A stretch of DNA of 11,523 nucleotides from an uncultured Christensenellaceae bacterium (lineage in GTDB: Bacteria > Bacillota > Clostridia > Christensenellales > Christensenellaceae): positions 1 through 11,523 of the forward strand of contig CAKSBK010000013.1 in the NCBI GenBank assembly GCA_934438035.1. Reading direction: 5' to 3'. Within the stretch, counting starts at the first letter, position 1, and the number at the start of each line of letters is the position of its first letter. The translations under genes were made by a program, and so were the position numbers. The notes below the pieces were generated by a model. The model saw only the letters and a program-made list of their open reading frames with translations. It was not told where the DNA came from and did not search any database. Of this stretch, positions 1 through 6,380 are shown piece after piece.

Positions 1-1
1 G

Positions 2-2380
2 CTCTCCCCCACCGGCTGGGAAGCAACCGACGGCAAGATTATGGGAACCACCGCCGATATGGAGTGGTCAGCCGATAATATTACATGGAACGACTGCTCT
101 GACGGCGTAACCGTCGTCGGTGCGGAGGGTACTTACTACGTGCGCATGAAGGCTACGGACATTTCGTATGTCTCTGACGCAGCAAATGTTACGGTACCGA
201 GATACTTAAAGGGAATAAACTTCCCCACTCCCGAAACTACGGAATTTATTTACGACGGAGAAGAGCACACCCTTATTCCCGACGGAGAGGGATACAATGT
301 TTTAGGCAAAAACGCCGCTGCCGACGCGGGAAGCTACAGCGCTTCCGTAGAGCTTAAGGACGGCTACAAGTGGACGGGCGCTTACGAAGCTTCCGTTGAC
401 TGGACAATCTCAAGAAGAACGGCTGCGGCGGAGGACTTTACGTTCAGAGCTCCCGAAAACACGATTTGGGACGGCGGCAAAAAGGAGGCAACCGTATCCG
501 TAAACGCTCCTATGAGCCTCGGCGCATGCACCTCTCGTATTGTTTATAAGAGTAACGGCAAAGAGGTTGAGAACCCCACCGACCCCGGAACATATCAGGT
601 ATATCTTGTTATTACGGGAGAAGGCAACTTCCTTCCTGCCGAGGGACTTACGTCCGACAGCTGGACGTTCGTTATAGGACATCCTGCCGAGCATATCTGG
701 GGAGAATGGCAGCATGACGAAAAGAGCCATTGGCATAACTGCACCGTTCCCGGCTGCAGCGAGACGGAGAAGTTTGACCATGAGACAACTTCCCCTGCGA
801 CCTGCCATAAAAAGGCGGTTTGCTCAGTCTGCGGCAACGAATACGGAGAGTTTGACGCTCATAACCATACCGATGTTGTTAACACCGCCTATAAGGCGCC
901 TACTTGCGGCGGCAAGGGCAACGAAGCCTACAGCTTCTGCAGCGGCTGCAATAAGTATTTCAGCGGTAAGGCAGGAGACGACGCCTTATATGACAGCGCG
1001 GAGCATTTTGACATTGCGCCTCTTAACCATAAAAACGTCGTAAAGACGGAGGCTATAGCGGCGGACTGCTATAACGGCGGAAACAAGGCTTATTGGCAAT
1101 GCACGGACTGCCATAACTATTTTGCCGATAATAACGGCAAGGCGGATCTTTTGAAGAGCTATGACAATGCGTCGGTATTTGACACGGAGCCCTTAAAGCA
1201 TGCAAATGCAGTAAAGACGGCTGAAAAGCCCGCAACCTGCACCGAGGGCGGAAACAAGGCTTACTGGTATTGTCCCGACTGCAAAACTTATCCTGCGGAC
1301 AATAACGGAACGCCGAACGAAAGCCGCGGAGAAGACAGCGCCGAGGCATATAACACAAACGCTTTAGGACATGAATATACTGCGGAGGTTGTCGGCGAAA
1401 AGCACTTAAAGAGCGCCGCAACCTGTACGGAGGACGCCGTGTATTATAAGAGCTGCGTCCGCTGCGGCAAAAACGGCACGGAGACCTTTACTAAAGAGAA
1501 CAGTGCGCTTGGGCATGAGTATACGAATTATGTATATAACGACGACGCCACCTATGACGAGGACGGCACGGAGACCGCCGCATGCAACCACGGCTGCGGC
1601 ACGACCGATACGCGCACAAAGACGGGAAGTAAGCTCATAGACAGCACCGCTCCCGAAATAAAGGGTGTGGAGAACGGCAAGAGCTACTGCATCAGTGTAG
1701 AAATAAGCGTAAGCGATATGCACCTTGAGACGGTTACTTTAAACGGCGAGGAAGTTACGTTAGAGGACGGTAAGCTTACCGTTACCGGCATGGATACCGA
1801 GCAGATCTTAACGGCTTCGGACCGCTTCGGAAACGTTACAACCGTAAAGTTTACGGTTAACGCCGAGCATACTCCCGACGAGGGTAAAGTTACAACCGCT
1901 CCCACCGCCGCAAAAGAAGGCGAAAAGACATTCTGCTGTACGATTTGCGGGCAGCAAACAGGTAAGGAGCCCGTTGGCAAGATTGCGCCTACTATCATCG
2001 AGGGAGCAGACGGCAAGTATACTTCCGGCGGAAAGGACGGTCTTACATTCCGCTCCGACGCCGCTTTTGAAGATTTCATAAAGGTTATGGTAGACGGAAG
2101 CGAGATTGAAGAAAGCTGCTATTCTTTAAGAGAGGGCAGCATCGTCGTAACGCTTACAAGCGCATATCTTAACACCTTGTCCGTAGGAAAGCACACGCTT
2201 GACGTTGTTTCCGCTTTCGGAACGGCGTCTACAGAGTTCACTATTGCTGCGGCGCCCGCAAGCACCGAAATAACCACCGGCGATAATTCAAACGCTGTTT
2301 TGTGGATATTGGCGGCTGTTATAAGCTTAATAGCTGCGGCTTTGGCAGTGATTATCTGCAAAAAGCGCAAAAGAGATTAA
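2..2380 (+). CDS. Large repetitive cell-surface protein, C-terminal part (5' end outside window)
   Basis: The frame is open to the left edge, so the ATG at 41 is internal and the gene begins upstream; 792 residues are visible. In order: two Ig-like/MBG-like modules (about nt 200-420 and 430-680, each ending in a W-T-I/F-x-I type strand); a Cys-rich repeat block (about 736-1640) with CxxC pairs; an Ig-like module starting TAPEIKG (about 1640-1870); one more CxxC; a module like the X2/Ig-like modules of clostridial surface proteins (about 1980-2250); then TTGDNSN, one hydrophobic helix and a KKRKRD tail. The tail resembles a sortase sorting signal, but the LPxTG proline is missing (EITTGD), so sortase anchoring is uncertain and simple membrane anchoring is possible. 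It is probably displayed outside the cell, in adhesion or matrix binding; the ligand is unknown. A terminator follows the stop codon. Confidence 0.85.
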   Translation, partial: LSPTGWEATDGKIMGTTADMEWSADNITWNDCSDGVTVVGAEGTYYVRMKATDISYVSDAANVTVPRYLKGINFPTPETTEFIYDGEEHTLIPDGEGYNVLGKNAAADAGSYSASVELKDGYKWTGAYEASVDWTISRRTAAAEDFTFRAPENTIWDGGKKEATVSVNAPMSLGACTSRIVYKSNGKEVENPTDPGTYQVYLVITGEGNFLPAEGLTSDSWTFVIGHPAEHIWGEWQHDEKSHWHNCTVPGCSETEKFDHETTSPATCHKKAVCSVCGNEYGEFDAHNHTDVVNTAYKAPTCGGKGNEAYSFCSGCNKYFSGKAGDDALYDSAEHFDIAPLNHKNVVKTEAIAADCYNGGNKAYWQCTDCHNYFADNNGKADLLKSYDNASVFDTEPLKHANAVKTAEKPATCTEGGNKAYWYCPDCKTYPADNNGTPNESRGEDSAEAYNTNALGHEYTAEVVGEKHLKSAATCTEDAVYYKSCVRCGKNGTETFTKENSALGHEYTNYVYNDDATYDEDGTETAACNHGCGTTDTRTKTGSKLIDSTAPEIKGVENGKSYCISVEISVSDMHLETVTLNGEEVTLEDGKLTVTGMDTEQILTASDRFGNVTTVKFTVNAEHTPDEGKVTTAPTAAKEGEKTFCCTICGQQTGKEPVGKIAPTIIEGADGKYTSGGKDGLTFRSDAAFEDFIKVMVDGSEIEESCYSLREGSIVVTLTSAYLNTLSVGKHTLDVVSAFGTASTEFTIAAAPASTEITTGDNSNAVLWILAAVISLIAAALAVIICKKRKRD
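803..1466 (+). repeat. Diverged tandem protein repeats with C...GGNKAYWxCxxC core
   Basis: Repeat units inside the surface protein are marked by cysteine codons at about 803, 905, 1067, 1238 and 1424. Spacing is 34 residues for the first interval, then 54, 57 and 62. The units starting near 1061 and 1230 are the most alike: both encode GGNKAYW followed by a CxxC pair, and they share a long near-identical DNA run around the GGCGGAAACAAGGCTTA motif. Such His/Cys repeats are common in surface proteins of gut Firmicutes; metal binding or disulfide bonding is possible but not shown here. Confidence 0.8.
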
Positions 2381-2399
2381 TTAAAACCAAACAAAAAAT

Positions 2400-2470
2400 C
2401 CGCCGCCTTAAATTAATAAGACGGCGGAAAAGCAGCCCTGTTTAGCCTTGACGGCGCCGACGGGCTGTTT
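2400..2470 (+). terminator. Double-hairpin intrinsic terminator after the surface protein gene
   Basis: Two hairpins follow the stop at 2378-2380. The first pairs CCGCCGCCTT (2400-2409) with AAGACGGCGG (2418-2427), with one mismatch. The second pairs CAGCCC (2433-2438) with GGGCTG (2462-2467) and is followed directly by TTTTT. The second is a conventional Rho-independent terminator. Confidence 0.75.
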
Positions 2471-2543
2471 TTATTATGTTTTTTTCACAGCCTTTAAGCG
2501 TATATAGCAAAGGGTTCGTAAACGTTAAAAAATTTGACCGATT

Positions 2544-2575
2544 AACGCAGAATGGGCTTTGAAAAGCGCTGCGTT
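2544..2575 (-). other. Hairpin at the 3' end of the minus-strand open frame
   Basis: AACGCAG (2544-2550) pairs with CTGCGTT (2569-2575), and an inner GCTT/AAGC stem sits in the loop. It abuts the stop codon of the minus-strand frame ending at 2575. There is no immediate U tract on either strand (a T-rich run is about 15 nt further on), so calling it a terminator is weak. Confidence 0.35.
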
Positions 2576-2877
2576 TATAATAATACCTGAGAAAACGATT
2601 CTTTAATTTCTCTTACTATTTTTTTAAATACGTCGTTGCTTATATGTGTAAAATCATAAAACATTCCGGCGTATCCGGGAAAATGCTGGTTTTCTGCCAT
2701 GTAGTAACCGTATTTTTGGCGTTTATCATCTGAAGATGCGGTTAGTGTATAATATTTTTTAAGTAATGCAAAAAAAGCTTCAGCATTCTTGATGTGCGGA
2801 GTATGCCGGAAAACGCCGTCAACTACGGAAAAGATAACGCAAAACCCTGCAAGCCGCCAAGGATGAACTTTGAGCAT
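2575..2877 (-). CDS. Hypothetical 100-residue open frame, possibly a gene fragment
   Basis: The frame reads MLKVHPWRLAGF to FSQVLL and its C-terminal half has a protein-like composition (HISNDVFKKIVREIKESF), so it may be or have been coding. Its ATG lies immediately downstream of the terminator hairpin of the nucleotidyltransferase gene, with no Shine-Dalgarno sequence between, so translation initiation is doubtful. The frame also stays open upstream to 3018, but there it overlaps the nucleotidyltransferase in another frame and reads like noise. I do not recognise the family. It may be a decayed C-terminal fragment of a lost gene or a chance open frame. Confidence 0.3.
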   Translation of the reverse strand: MLKVHPWRLAGFCVIFSVVDGVFRHTPHIKNAEAFFALLKKYYTLTASSDDKRQKYGYYMAENQHFPGYAGMFYDFTHISNDVFKKIVREIKESFSQVLL

Positions 2878-2878
2878 G

Positions 2879-2907
2879 AAAAACGCAGCAGGCGTAAACC
2901 TGCTGCG
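2879..2907 (-). terminator. Terminator of the nucleotidyltransferase gene
   Basis: On the minus strand CGCAGCAGG (2907-2899) and CCTGCTGCG (2892-2884) form a perfect 9-bp stem with a 6-nt loop, followed by TTTTT (2883-2879). It begins 10 nt after the TGA at 2918-2920. This shows that the 211-residue gene ends there and is not a frameshifted longer gene. Confidence 0.88.
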
Positions 2908-2917
2908 GACATAAGAT

Positions 2918-3553
2918 TCATTTGTGATTACAATGCCGACTGAAACATTCATTGATAGTTTCAGCATAAAGAGAACGGGAATGCTTGTTTGGATTATTGT
3001 TGGAGTTTTTCTTTTCAAGATATACTTCCAGCACCTCGTTCCAATGACCGTTAGTTTTTAAGTAATCGGCTCTGGTCTCAAGTTCTTTATATGGTTGTGT
3101 TTGAAATTCCCACGAAAAGTAATTACGTTCTTTGTTGAAGCGAATATATTGCTGACCGTTTTGTCCTTCGTAGACAACCGCAAAATCACAGCTGTGAGTA
3201 ATTCTTGAAGTCCAGGGATCGACTGCCTTTAAAGAGATTACACGGGTAGATTGTTCGCATTTATTATAATCGTATTTGGATTTAAAGCGGGAAAAAGCGT
3301 CGTGCAGTATCTTTCTGATCTCTTCAGAAGAATAGCATTCCTCGTCGTCGTTTACCGAAATGTTAACGTCAAAATCGAAACCGATTTTCGTTGTAGGGTC
3401 GTAGGTAATCATATTACGACTTGAACTACCGATAAATGCAAACTGAAAAGTGAACTCATCTCTGACAAAATCCTGTACTTTGTTGAGGAGTTCAATAAGC
3501 TGGGACTTGTATGGCGCGGCTTCTTTTTTGGAAACGTATTCGAAATGGTGCAT
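2918..3553 (-). CDS. Pol-beta-superfamily nucleotidyltransferase, 211 aa
   Basis: The nucleotidyltransferase signature is visible: G42-S43-S44 (FIGSSSRN), then D60-F61-D62 (GFDFDVNI) and a third acidic residue D123 (HSCDFAVVY). These are the expected metal-binding residues, so the enzyme is probably active. The C-terminal segment (YLEKKN...NKHSRSLYAETINE) is my recollection of a conserved tail in small clostridial stand-alone nucleotidyltransferases. The substrate is unknown: transfer of a nucleotide to a protein, RNA or small molecule are all possible. AAGGAGG lies about 8 nt before the ATG. The gene has its own promoter and terminator, so it is monocistronic. It sits just beyond the 3' end of the tRNA-fMet gene and looks more A/T-rich in codon use than malQ, which may indicate transfer. 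No partner antitoxin gene is adjacent. Confidence 0.8.
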   Translation of the reverse strand: MHHFEYVSKKEAAPYKSQLIELLNKVQDFVRDEFTFQFAFIGSSSRNMITYDPTTKIGFDFDVNISVNDDEECYSSEEIRKILHDAFSRFKSKYDYNKCEQSTRVISLKAVDPWTSRITHSCDFAVVYEGQNGQQYIRFNKERNYFSWEFQTQPYKELETRADYLKTNGHWNEVLEVYLEKKNSNNNPNKHSRSLYAETINECFSRHCNHK

Positions 3554-3616
3554 TTTTGCTGCCTCCTTAAAGTAATCCCCTCTCCTCCCATTCAGCGTTT
3601 CTCGCTAAATCATTAT

Positions 3617-3645
3617 AAAATACACGAAAACGTAGCTTTTGTCAA
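3617..3645 (-). promoter_or_regulatory. Sigma-A promoter of the nucleotidyltransferase gene
   Basis: On the minus strand, TTGACA (3645-3640), a 17-bp spacer and TATTTT (3622-3617). An alternative -10 TATAAT at 3617-3612 would need a 22-bp spacer. The start codon is about 64 nt downstream of the -10. Confidence 0.65.
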
Positions 3646-3656
3646 TACTTTTAGGT

Positions 3657-3694
3657 AAAAAAAGCGGATGTAACTGAAATCAGTTACATCCGCT
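3657..3694 (-). terminator. Perfect intrinsic terminator of tRNA-fMet
   Basis: A 14-bp perfect stem (3694-3681 with 3676-3663, arm AGCGGATGTAACTG) closes a 4-nt loop and is followed on the minus strand by seven Ts (3663-3657). It starts 6 nt after the tRNA 3' end and separates the tRNA from the nucleotidyltransferase promoter. Confidence 0.92.
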
Positions 3695-3699
3695 CGATA

Positions 3700-3776
3700 T
3701 GGTTGCGGAGGCAGGATTTGAACCTGCGGCCTCCGGGTTATGAGCCCGACGAGCTGCCAAACTGCTCTACTCCGCG
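3700..3776 (-). tRNA. Initiator tRNA-fMet (anticodon CAT)
   Basis: A full 77-nt cloverleaf is seen on the minus strand, with CCA encoded (3702-3700). The anticodon CAT is at 3742-3740 in the loop CTCATAA. Three features mark it as initiator rather than elongator: the C1/A72 mismatch at the end of the acceptor stem (CGCGGAG against CTCCGCA), three consecutive G-C pairs in the anticodon stem (GGG/CCC), and an A11-U24 pair in the D stem (GAGC/GCTC). It is transcribed alone from a near-perfect promoter into a strong terminator. Confidence 0.95.
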
Positions 3777-3809
3777 ACGTTTAACATGTGCTTTTTTCAA
3801 ACAATAATT

Positions 3810-3838
3810 ATTATATCGCTCAATAAAGCATATGTCAA
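3810..3838 (-). promoter_or_regulatory. Perfect consensus sigma-A promoter for tRNA-fMet
   Basis: On the minus strand, TTGACA (3838-3833), exactly 17 bp, then TATAAT (3815-3810). Both hexamers match consensus. The tRNA 5' end is at 3776, so the predicted 5' leader is about 25-30 nt. Such a promoter fits the high demand for initiator tRNA. Confidence 0.9.
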
Positions 3839-3861
3839 GCGTTTTTTAAAAATACCGATTT

Positions 3862-4371
3862 TTATTTTTTCTCATCCTTTTCGGAAAGCATTTCCAAACG
3901 GCGCTCAAGCTCCGCCTGCTTTTTAAGCATGGCGTTCATTTTATCATAGAGGTCTTCAATCATAATTTCCGTTTTAAGGTTTACCTTGTAATCGTTTTCG
4001 GCACGGCGGCGGTCCTTTTCCTCCTGCCTGTTTTGGCTCATCATTATAAGCGGAGCCTGAATTGCGGCAATGCAGGATAATACCAGGTTTAAAAGTATAA
4101 AGGGATACGGGTCAAACGCTCCCGATTTTAAAAGCGAGTTTACGACCATCCACAGTATTAAAACGAATGTGAAGGAAAAAATAAACGCCCAGCTCCCCGC
4201 AAATTTTGCGATTGCGTCCGCCGCTCTTTGCCCCAAGCCGTCCTTTTTCTCTTTTTTTTCGGTGTTCACGGAAATTTTGCTGTCTGCAAGGAGGTTTAGC
4301 ACCTCTTCGTCGCTCATATCTCTTCTTATTTCCGTTACTATCTCTTTTAAAAGCTTTCTGTTTTCTTTCAT
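3862..4371 (-). CDS. DUF1003 family membrane protein, 169 aa
   Basis: The central region matches the DUF1003 pattern as I know it: FAGSWAFIFSFTFVLILW forms a first membrane helix (about residues 59-79), FDPYPFILLNLVLSCIAAIQAPLIMMSQNRQ includes the second (about 90-112), followed by a charged stretch (QEEKDRRRAENDYKVNLKTE) and a probable coiled coil to the C-terminus (about 114-166). The N-terminus (about 1-50) is charged and probably cytoplasmic. The family is widespread and has no established function that I know of. GGAGGA lies about 8 nt upstream of the ATG. The gene is divergent from malQ with its own promoter, and no terminator hairpin is visible before the tRNA promoter downstream. Confidence 0.88.
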   Translation of the reverse strand: MKENRKLLKEIVTEIRRDMSDEEVLNLLADSKISVNTEKKEKKDGLGQRAADAIAKFAGSWAFIFSFTFVLILWMVVNSLLKSGAFDPYPFILLNLVLSCIAAIQAPLIMMSQNRQEEKDRRRAENDYKVNLKTEIMIEDLYDKMNAMLKKQAELERRLEMLSEKDEKK

Positions 4372-4403
4372 GGTCTTTCCTCCGCCGTGCTTTTGGTTTA
4401 TTT

Positions 4404-4432
4404 ATTATAATGTCTGAAATTAAAACGGTCAA
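4404..4432 (-). promoter_or_regulatory. Sigma-A promoter of the DUF1003 gene
   Basis: On the minus strand, TTGACC (4432-4427), 17 bp, TATAAT (4409-4404). The -35 falls in a small inverted repeat (AACGG/CCGTT, 4425-4441). Confidence 0.78.
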
Positions 4433-4458
4433 GCGCCGTTAATTTTAAAAAAGGATTT

Positions 4459-4488
4459 TTGACGTTATGCGTCGAAAGATTATATATT
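4459..4488 (+). promoter_or_regulatory. Likely promoter of malQ
   Basis: TTGACG (4459-4464), 18 bp, TATATT (4483-4488); TATATA at 4481-4486 with 16 bp is an alternative. The predicted start of transcription (about 4495) leaves just enough leader for the ribosome site at 4498-4504. An ATG at 4467 lies inside this promoter, which argues for the start at 4509. Confidence 0.5.
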
Positions 4489-4508
4489 CATTGTTTCGGA
4501 GAGGAAAA

Positions 4509-5978
4509 ATGGAAAGAACGGCAGGTATTTTGCTTCCCGTATTTTCTCTGCCCTCGCCTTACGGCATAGGCACGGCGGAATCGGGAAAAGCATTTGTGGA
4601 TTTTTTACATGACGCAGGTCAGAGCTATTGGCAGTTTTTGCCGCTTTGCCCCGTAGGTGCGGGCAATTCGCCCTATCAATCGTATTCCGCCTTTGCGGGA
4701 AATCCTCTTTTTATAGACCCGGGAACGCTTTTGAAAAAGGGCCTTATAACAAGGCAGGAGGAGCAGCGCTCAAGAGTCGAAAGTGATAAGATAGATTACA
4801 AGAGCCTTTTTTTAGGCAGAGAGAAGCTCTTTAAGGGCGCCTTTAATAGGGCGGATAAAAAAGCGGTAAAGGAATTTTTGTTAAACAGCGAGGAGATTTT
4901 TGACTACTGCCTTTTTTGCGCAATTAAAGACAAGCTTAAAGGTCTTCCGCTTGAAAAATGGGAAGAGCCTATAAAAAGAAGAGAAGCGTTCGCCGTTAAA
5001 ACGGCAAAAAAGGAGCTTTCCCAAGAAATTTTATATTACGGCTTTTTGCAGTATGAATTTGCGGAGGAATGGAGCGAGCTTAAAAAATATGCTAACGAAA
5101 AAAACGTTAAGCTTATTGGAGACATTCCGATATACGTCTCTGCGGATTCGGCGGATTTTTGGAAGCGCCCCGAGCAGTTTTTAACGGACGAAAACGGAGA
5201 TATAACTCACGTTGCGGGCGTTCCGCCGGACTATTTCGCAAAGGACGGTCAGCTCTGGGGAAACCCGCTTTACGATTATTCTTATATGGAAAAGGACGGT
5301 TTTTCGTGGTGGTTAAGCCGGCTTGAAAACGAGCTTAAGCGCTGCGACGTTTTAAGGATAGACCATTTTCGTGGCTTTGCGGATTTTTGGGCGGTTAAAA
5401 AAGACGCAAAAACCGCAAAAGAGGGAGAGTGGTTAATGGGTCCCGGAGAAAAGCTTACTGCGCTTCTTAAGAAAAAAGCGGCGGGCAGGCTGATTGCGGA
5501 GGATTTGGGAGACCTTTCAAAGGCTGCGCGCAGCCTTGTTAAAAAAAGCGGCATTCCCGGAATGAGGGTTTTGGAATTTGCCTTCGACAGTCTTGCGCCG
5601 AACGACTATCAGCCTCACCGCTATAACGAAAACTGCGTGGCATATTCGGGGACGCACGATAACGCGCCGACTATGGGCTGGATAGGAGAGATTTCAGAAG
5701 AGGTAAGGCAATATGCAAAAAGCTACCTTGCGCTTAATGCGGAGGAGGGCTGGCATATAGGCATAATCCGCGCGCTTTACTCATCACGGGCAAATCTCGT
5801 TATAACCCCTATAGCCGACCTTATCGGAATGGGAAAAGACGCAAGAATAAACACTCCGGGAACGCCCGAGGGCAACTGGGAATTTCGTCTTAAGGAGGAA
5901 TTTTTAACGCAGGAGCTTAAAGAAACCTCAAAAAGGCTTGTAGGTATGTATGAAAGAGCGCCTAAGCGCTTTAAATAA
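4509..5978 (+). CDS. malQ: 4-alpha-glucanotransferase (amylomaltase, GH77)
   Basis: This cytoplasmic enzyme moves alpha-1,4-glucan segments between maltooligosaccharides and releases glucose, in maltodextrin and glycogen use. GH77 motifs are intact over 489 residues, the usual length: N-terminal GILLPVFSLPSPYGIG; SPYQSYSAFAGNPLFID; GDIPIYV; nucleophile D285 in RIDHFRGF; acid/base E331 in LIAEDLG; and D384 in SGTHDNAPTMGW. The in-frame ATG at 4467 would add 14 residues but lies in the predicted promoter; the ATG at 4509 has GGAGAGG about 5-7 nt upstream and gives the normal family N-terminus. The gene is divergent from DUF1003 and is followed after 23 nt by a small gene probably in the same operon. 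No phosphorylase or maltose transporter gene is in the window. Confidence 0.95.
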   Translation: MERTAGILLPVFSLPSPYGIGTAESGKAFVDFLHDAGQSYWQFLPLCPVGAGNSPYQSYSAFAGNPLFIDPGTLLKKGLITRQEEQRSRVESDKIDYKSLFLGREKLFKGAFNRADKKAVKEFLLNSEEIFDYCLFCAIKDKLKGLPLEKWEEPIKRREAFAVKTAKKELSQEILYYGFLQYEFAEEWSELKKYANEKNVKLIGDIPIYVSADSADFWKRPEQFLTDENGDITHVAGVPPDYFAKDGQLWGNPLYDYSYMEKDGFSWWLSRLENELKRCDVLRIDHFRGFADFWAVKKDAKTAKEGEWLMGPGEKLTALLKKKAAGRLIAEDLGDLSKAARSLVKKSGIPGMRVLEFAFDSLAPNDYQPHRYNENCVAYSGTHDNAPTMGWIGEISEEVRQYAKSYLALNAEEGWHIGIIRALYSSRANLVITPIADLIGMGKDARINTPGTPEGNWEFRLKEEFLTQELKETSKRLVGMYERAPKRFK

Positions 5979-6001
5979 TATTATTTAAGGAGAGGTAAAT
6001 T

Positions 6002-6322
6002 ATGGCACACAGTGCGCAGGAATCAAGAGTATTAAACAGAAACATCGAGACGATTAAAAACAAAATAAGGCAGATAGGATCCTCAAATTTAAAAGTTGAG
6101 ATTAAAAGCGAAAACAACACAAACACGGGCTGCTGGTTTAGAATACACCACGGAATGAGCTTTGTTTCTTACGGGGAAAAAATAACCGTTACGCTTACGT
6201 ATCTCGGTGAAGACAAAACGCAGATAGACATAGTTTCCGAATGCGGAATGCCTACGCAGATTATAGATTACGGCAAGAACAAGAAGAATGTAAACGCGAT
6301 TTTCGATTATATTATTTCATAA
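6002..6322 (+). CDS. Small hypothetical protein, 106 aa
   Basis: I do not recognise a named family. It has no signal peptide or membrane segment, so it is probably cytoplasmic. An N-terminal helix-prone segment (about 1-27, ESRVLNRNIETIKNKIRQIG) is followed by alternating strand-like segments (LKVEIKSE, CWFRIHHG, KITVTLTYL, TQIDIVSE) and a C-terminal helix (KKNVNAIFDYI), consistent with a compact alpha/beta fold. AAGGAGAGG lies about 7 nt before the ATG, and the gene starts 23 nt after malQ, so cotranscription is likely. Clean start signal and protein-like composition support a real gene. Confidence 0.75.
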   Translation: MAHSAQESRVLNRNIETIKNKIRQIGSSNLKVEIKSENNTNTGCWFRIHHGMSFVSYGEKITVTLTYLGEDKTQIDIVSECGMPTQIIDYGKNKKNVNAIFDYIIS

Positions 6323-6353
6323 AAAGCCCGCGCGGCATAATGCTTTGCGGACT
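6321..6353 (-). terminator. Probable terminator of the radical SAM gene
   Basis: On the minus strand AGTCCGC (6353-6347) pairs with GCGGGCT (6331-6325), with one G-U wobble and a loop of about 15 nt, followed by TTTTT. It lies about 28 nt past the radical SAM stop codon and overlaps the stop of the convergent 106-aa gene. Confidence 0.5.
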
Positions 6354-6380
6354 TAAGGAGAGTAAGCGTATTAAATTTGT

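Noticed and set aside
803..1466. CRISPR-like array from regular repeats
   Set aside because: The repeats are diverged, lie in one open frame and are explained by protein repeats; there are no constant repeats with unique spacers.
2575..3553. One nucleotidyltransferase gene broken by a frameshift
   Set aside because: The 211-residue product ends in a plausible family tail and is followed 10 nt later by a perfect intrinsic terminator, so it appears complete.
4467..4508. Upstream ATG at 4467 as the malQ start
   Set aside because: It lies inside the likely promoter and adds residues not found in the GH77 N-terminus; 4509 has a better ribosome site.
6350..6378. Second copy of the ribosome site TTAAGGAGAGTAA after the 106-aa gene as the start of another gene
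   Set aside because: No ATG, GTG or TTG start follows at proper distance and the frame from ATT is six codons long.
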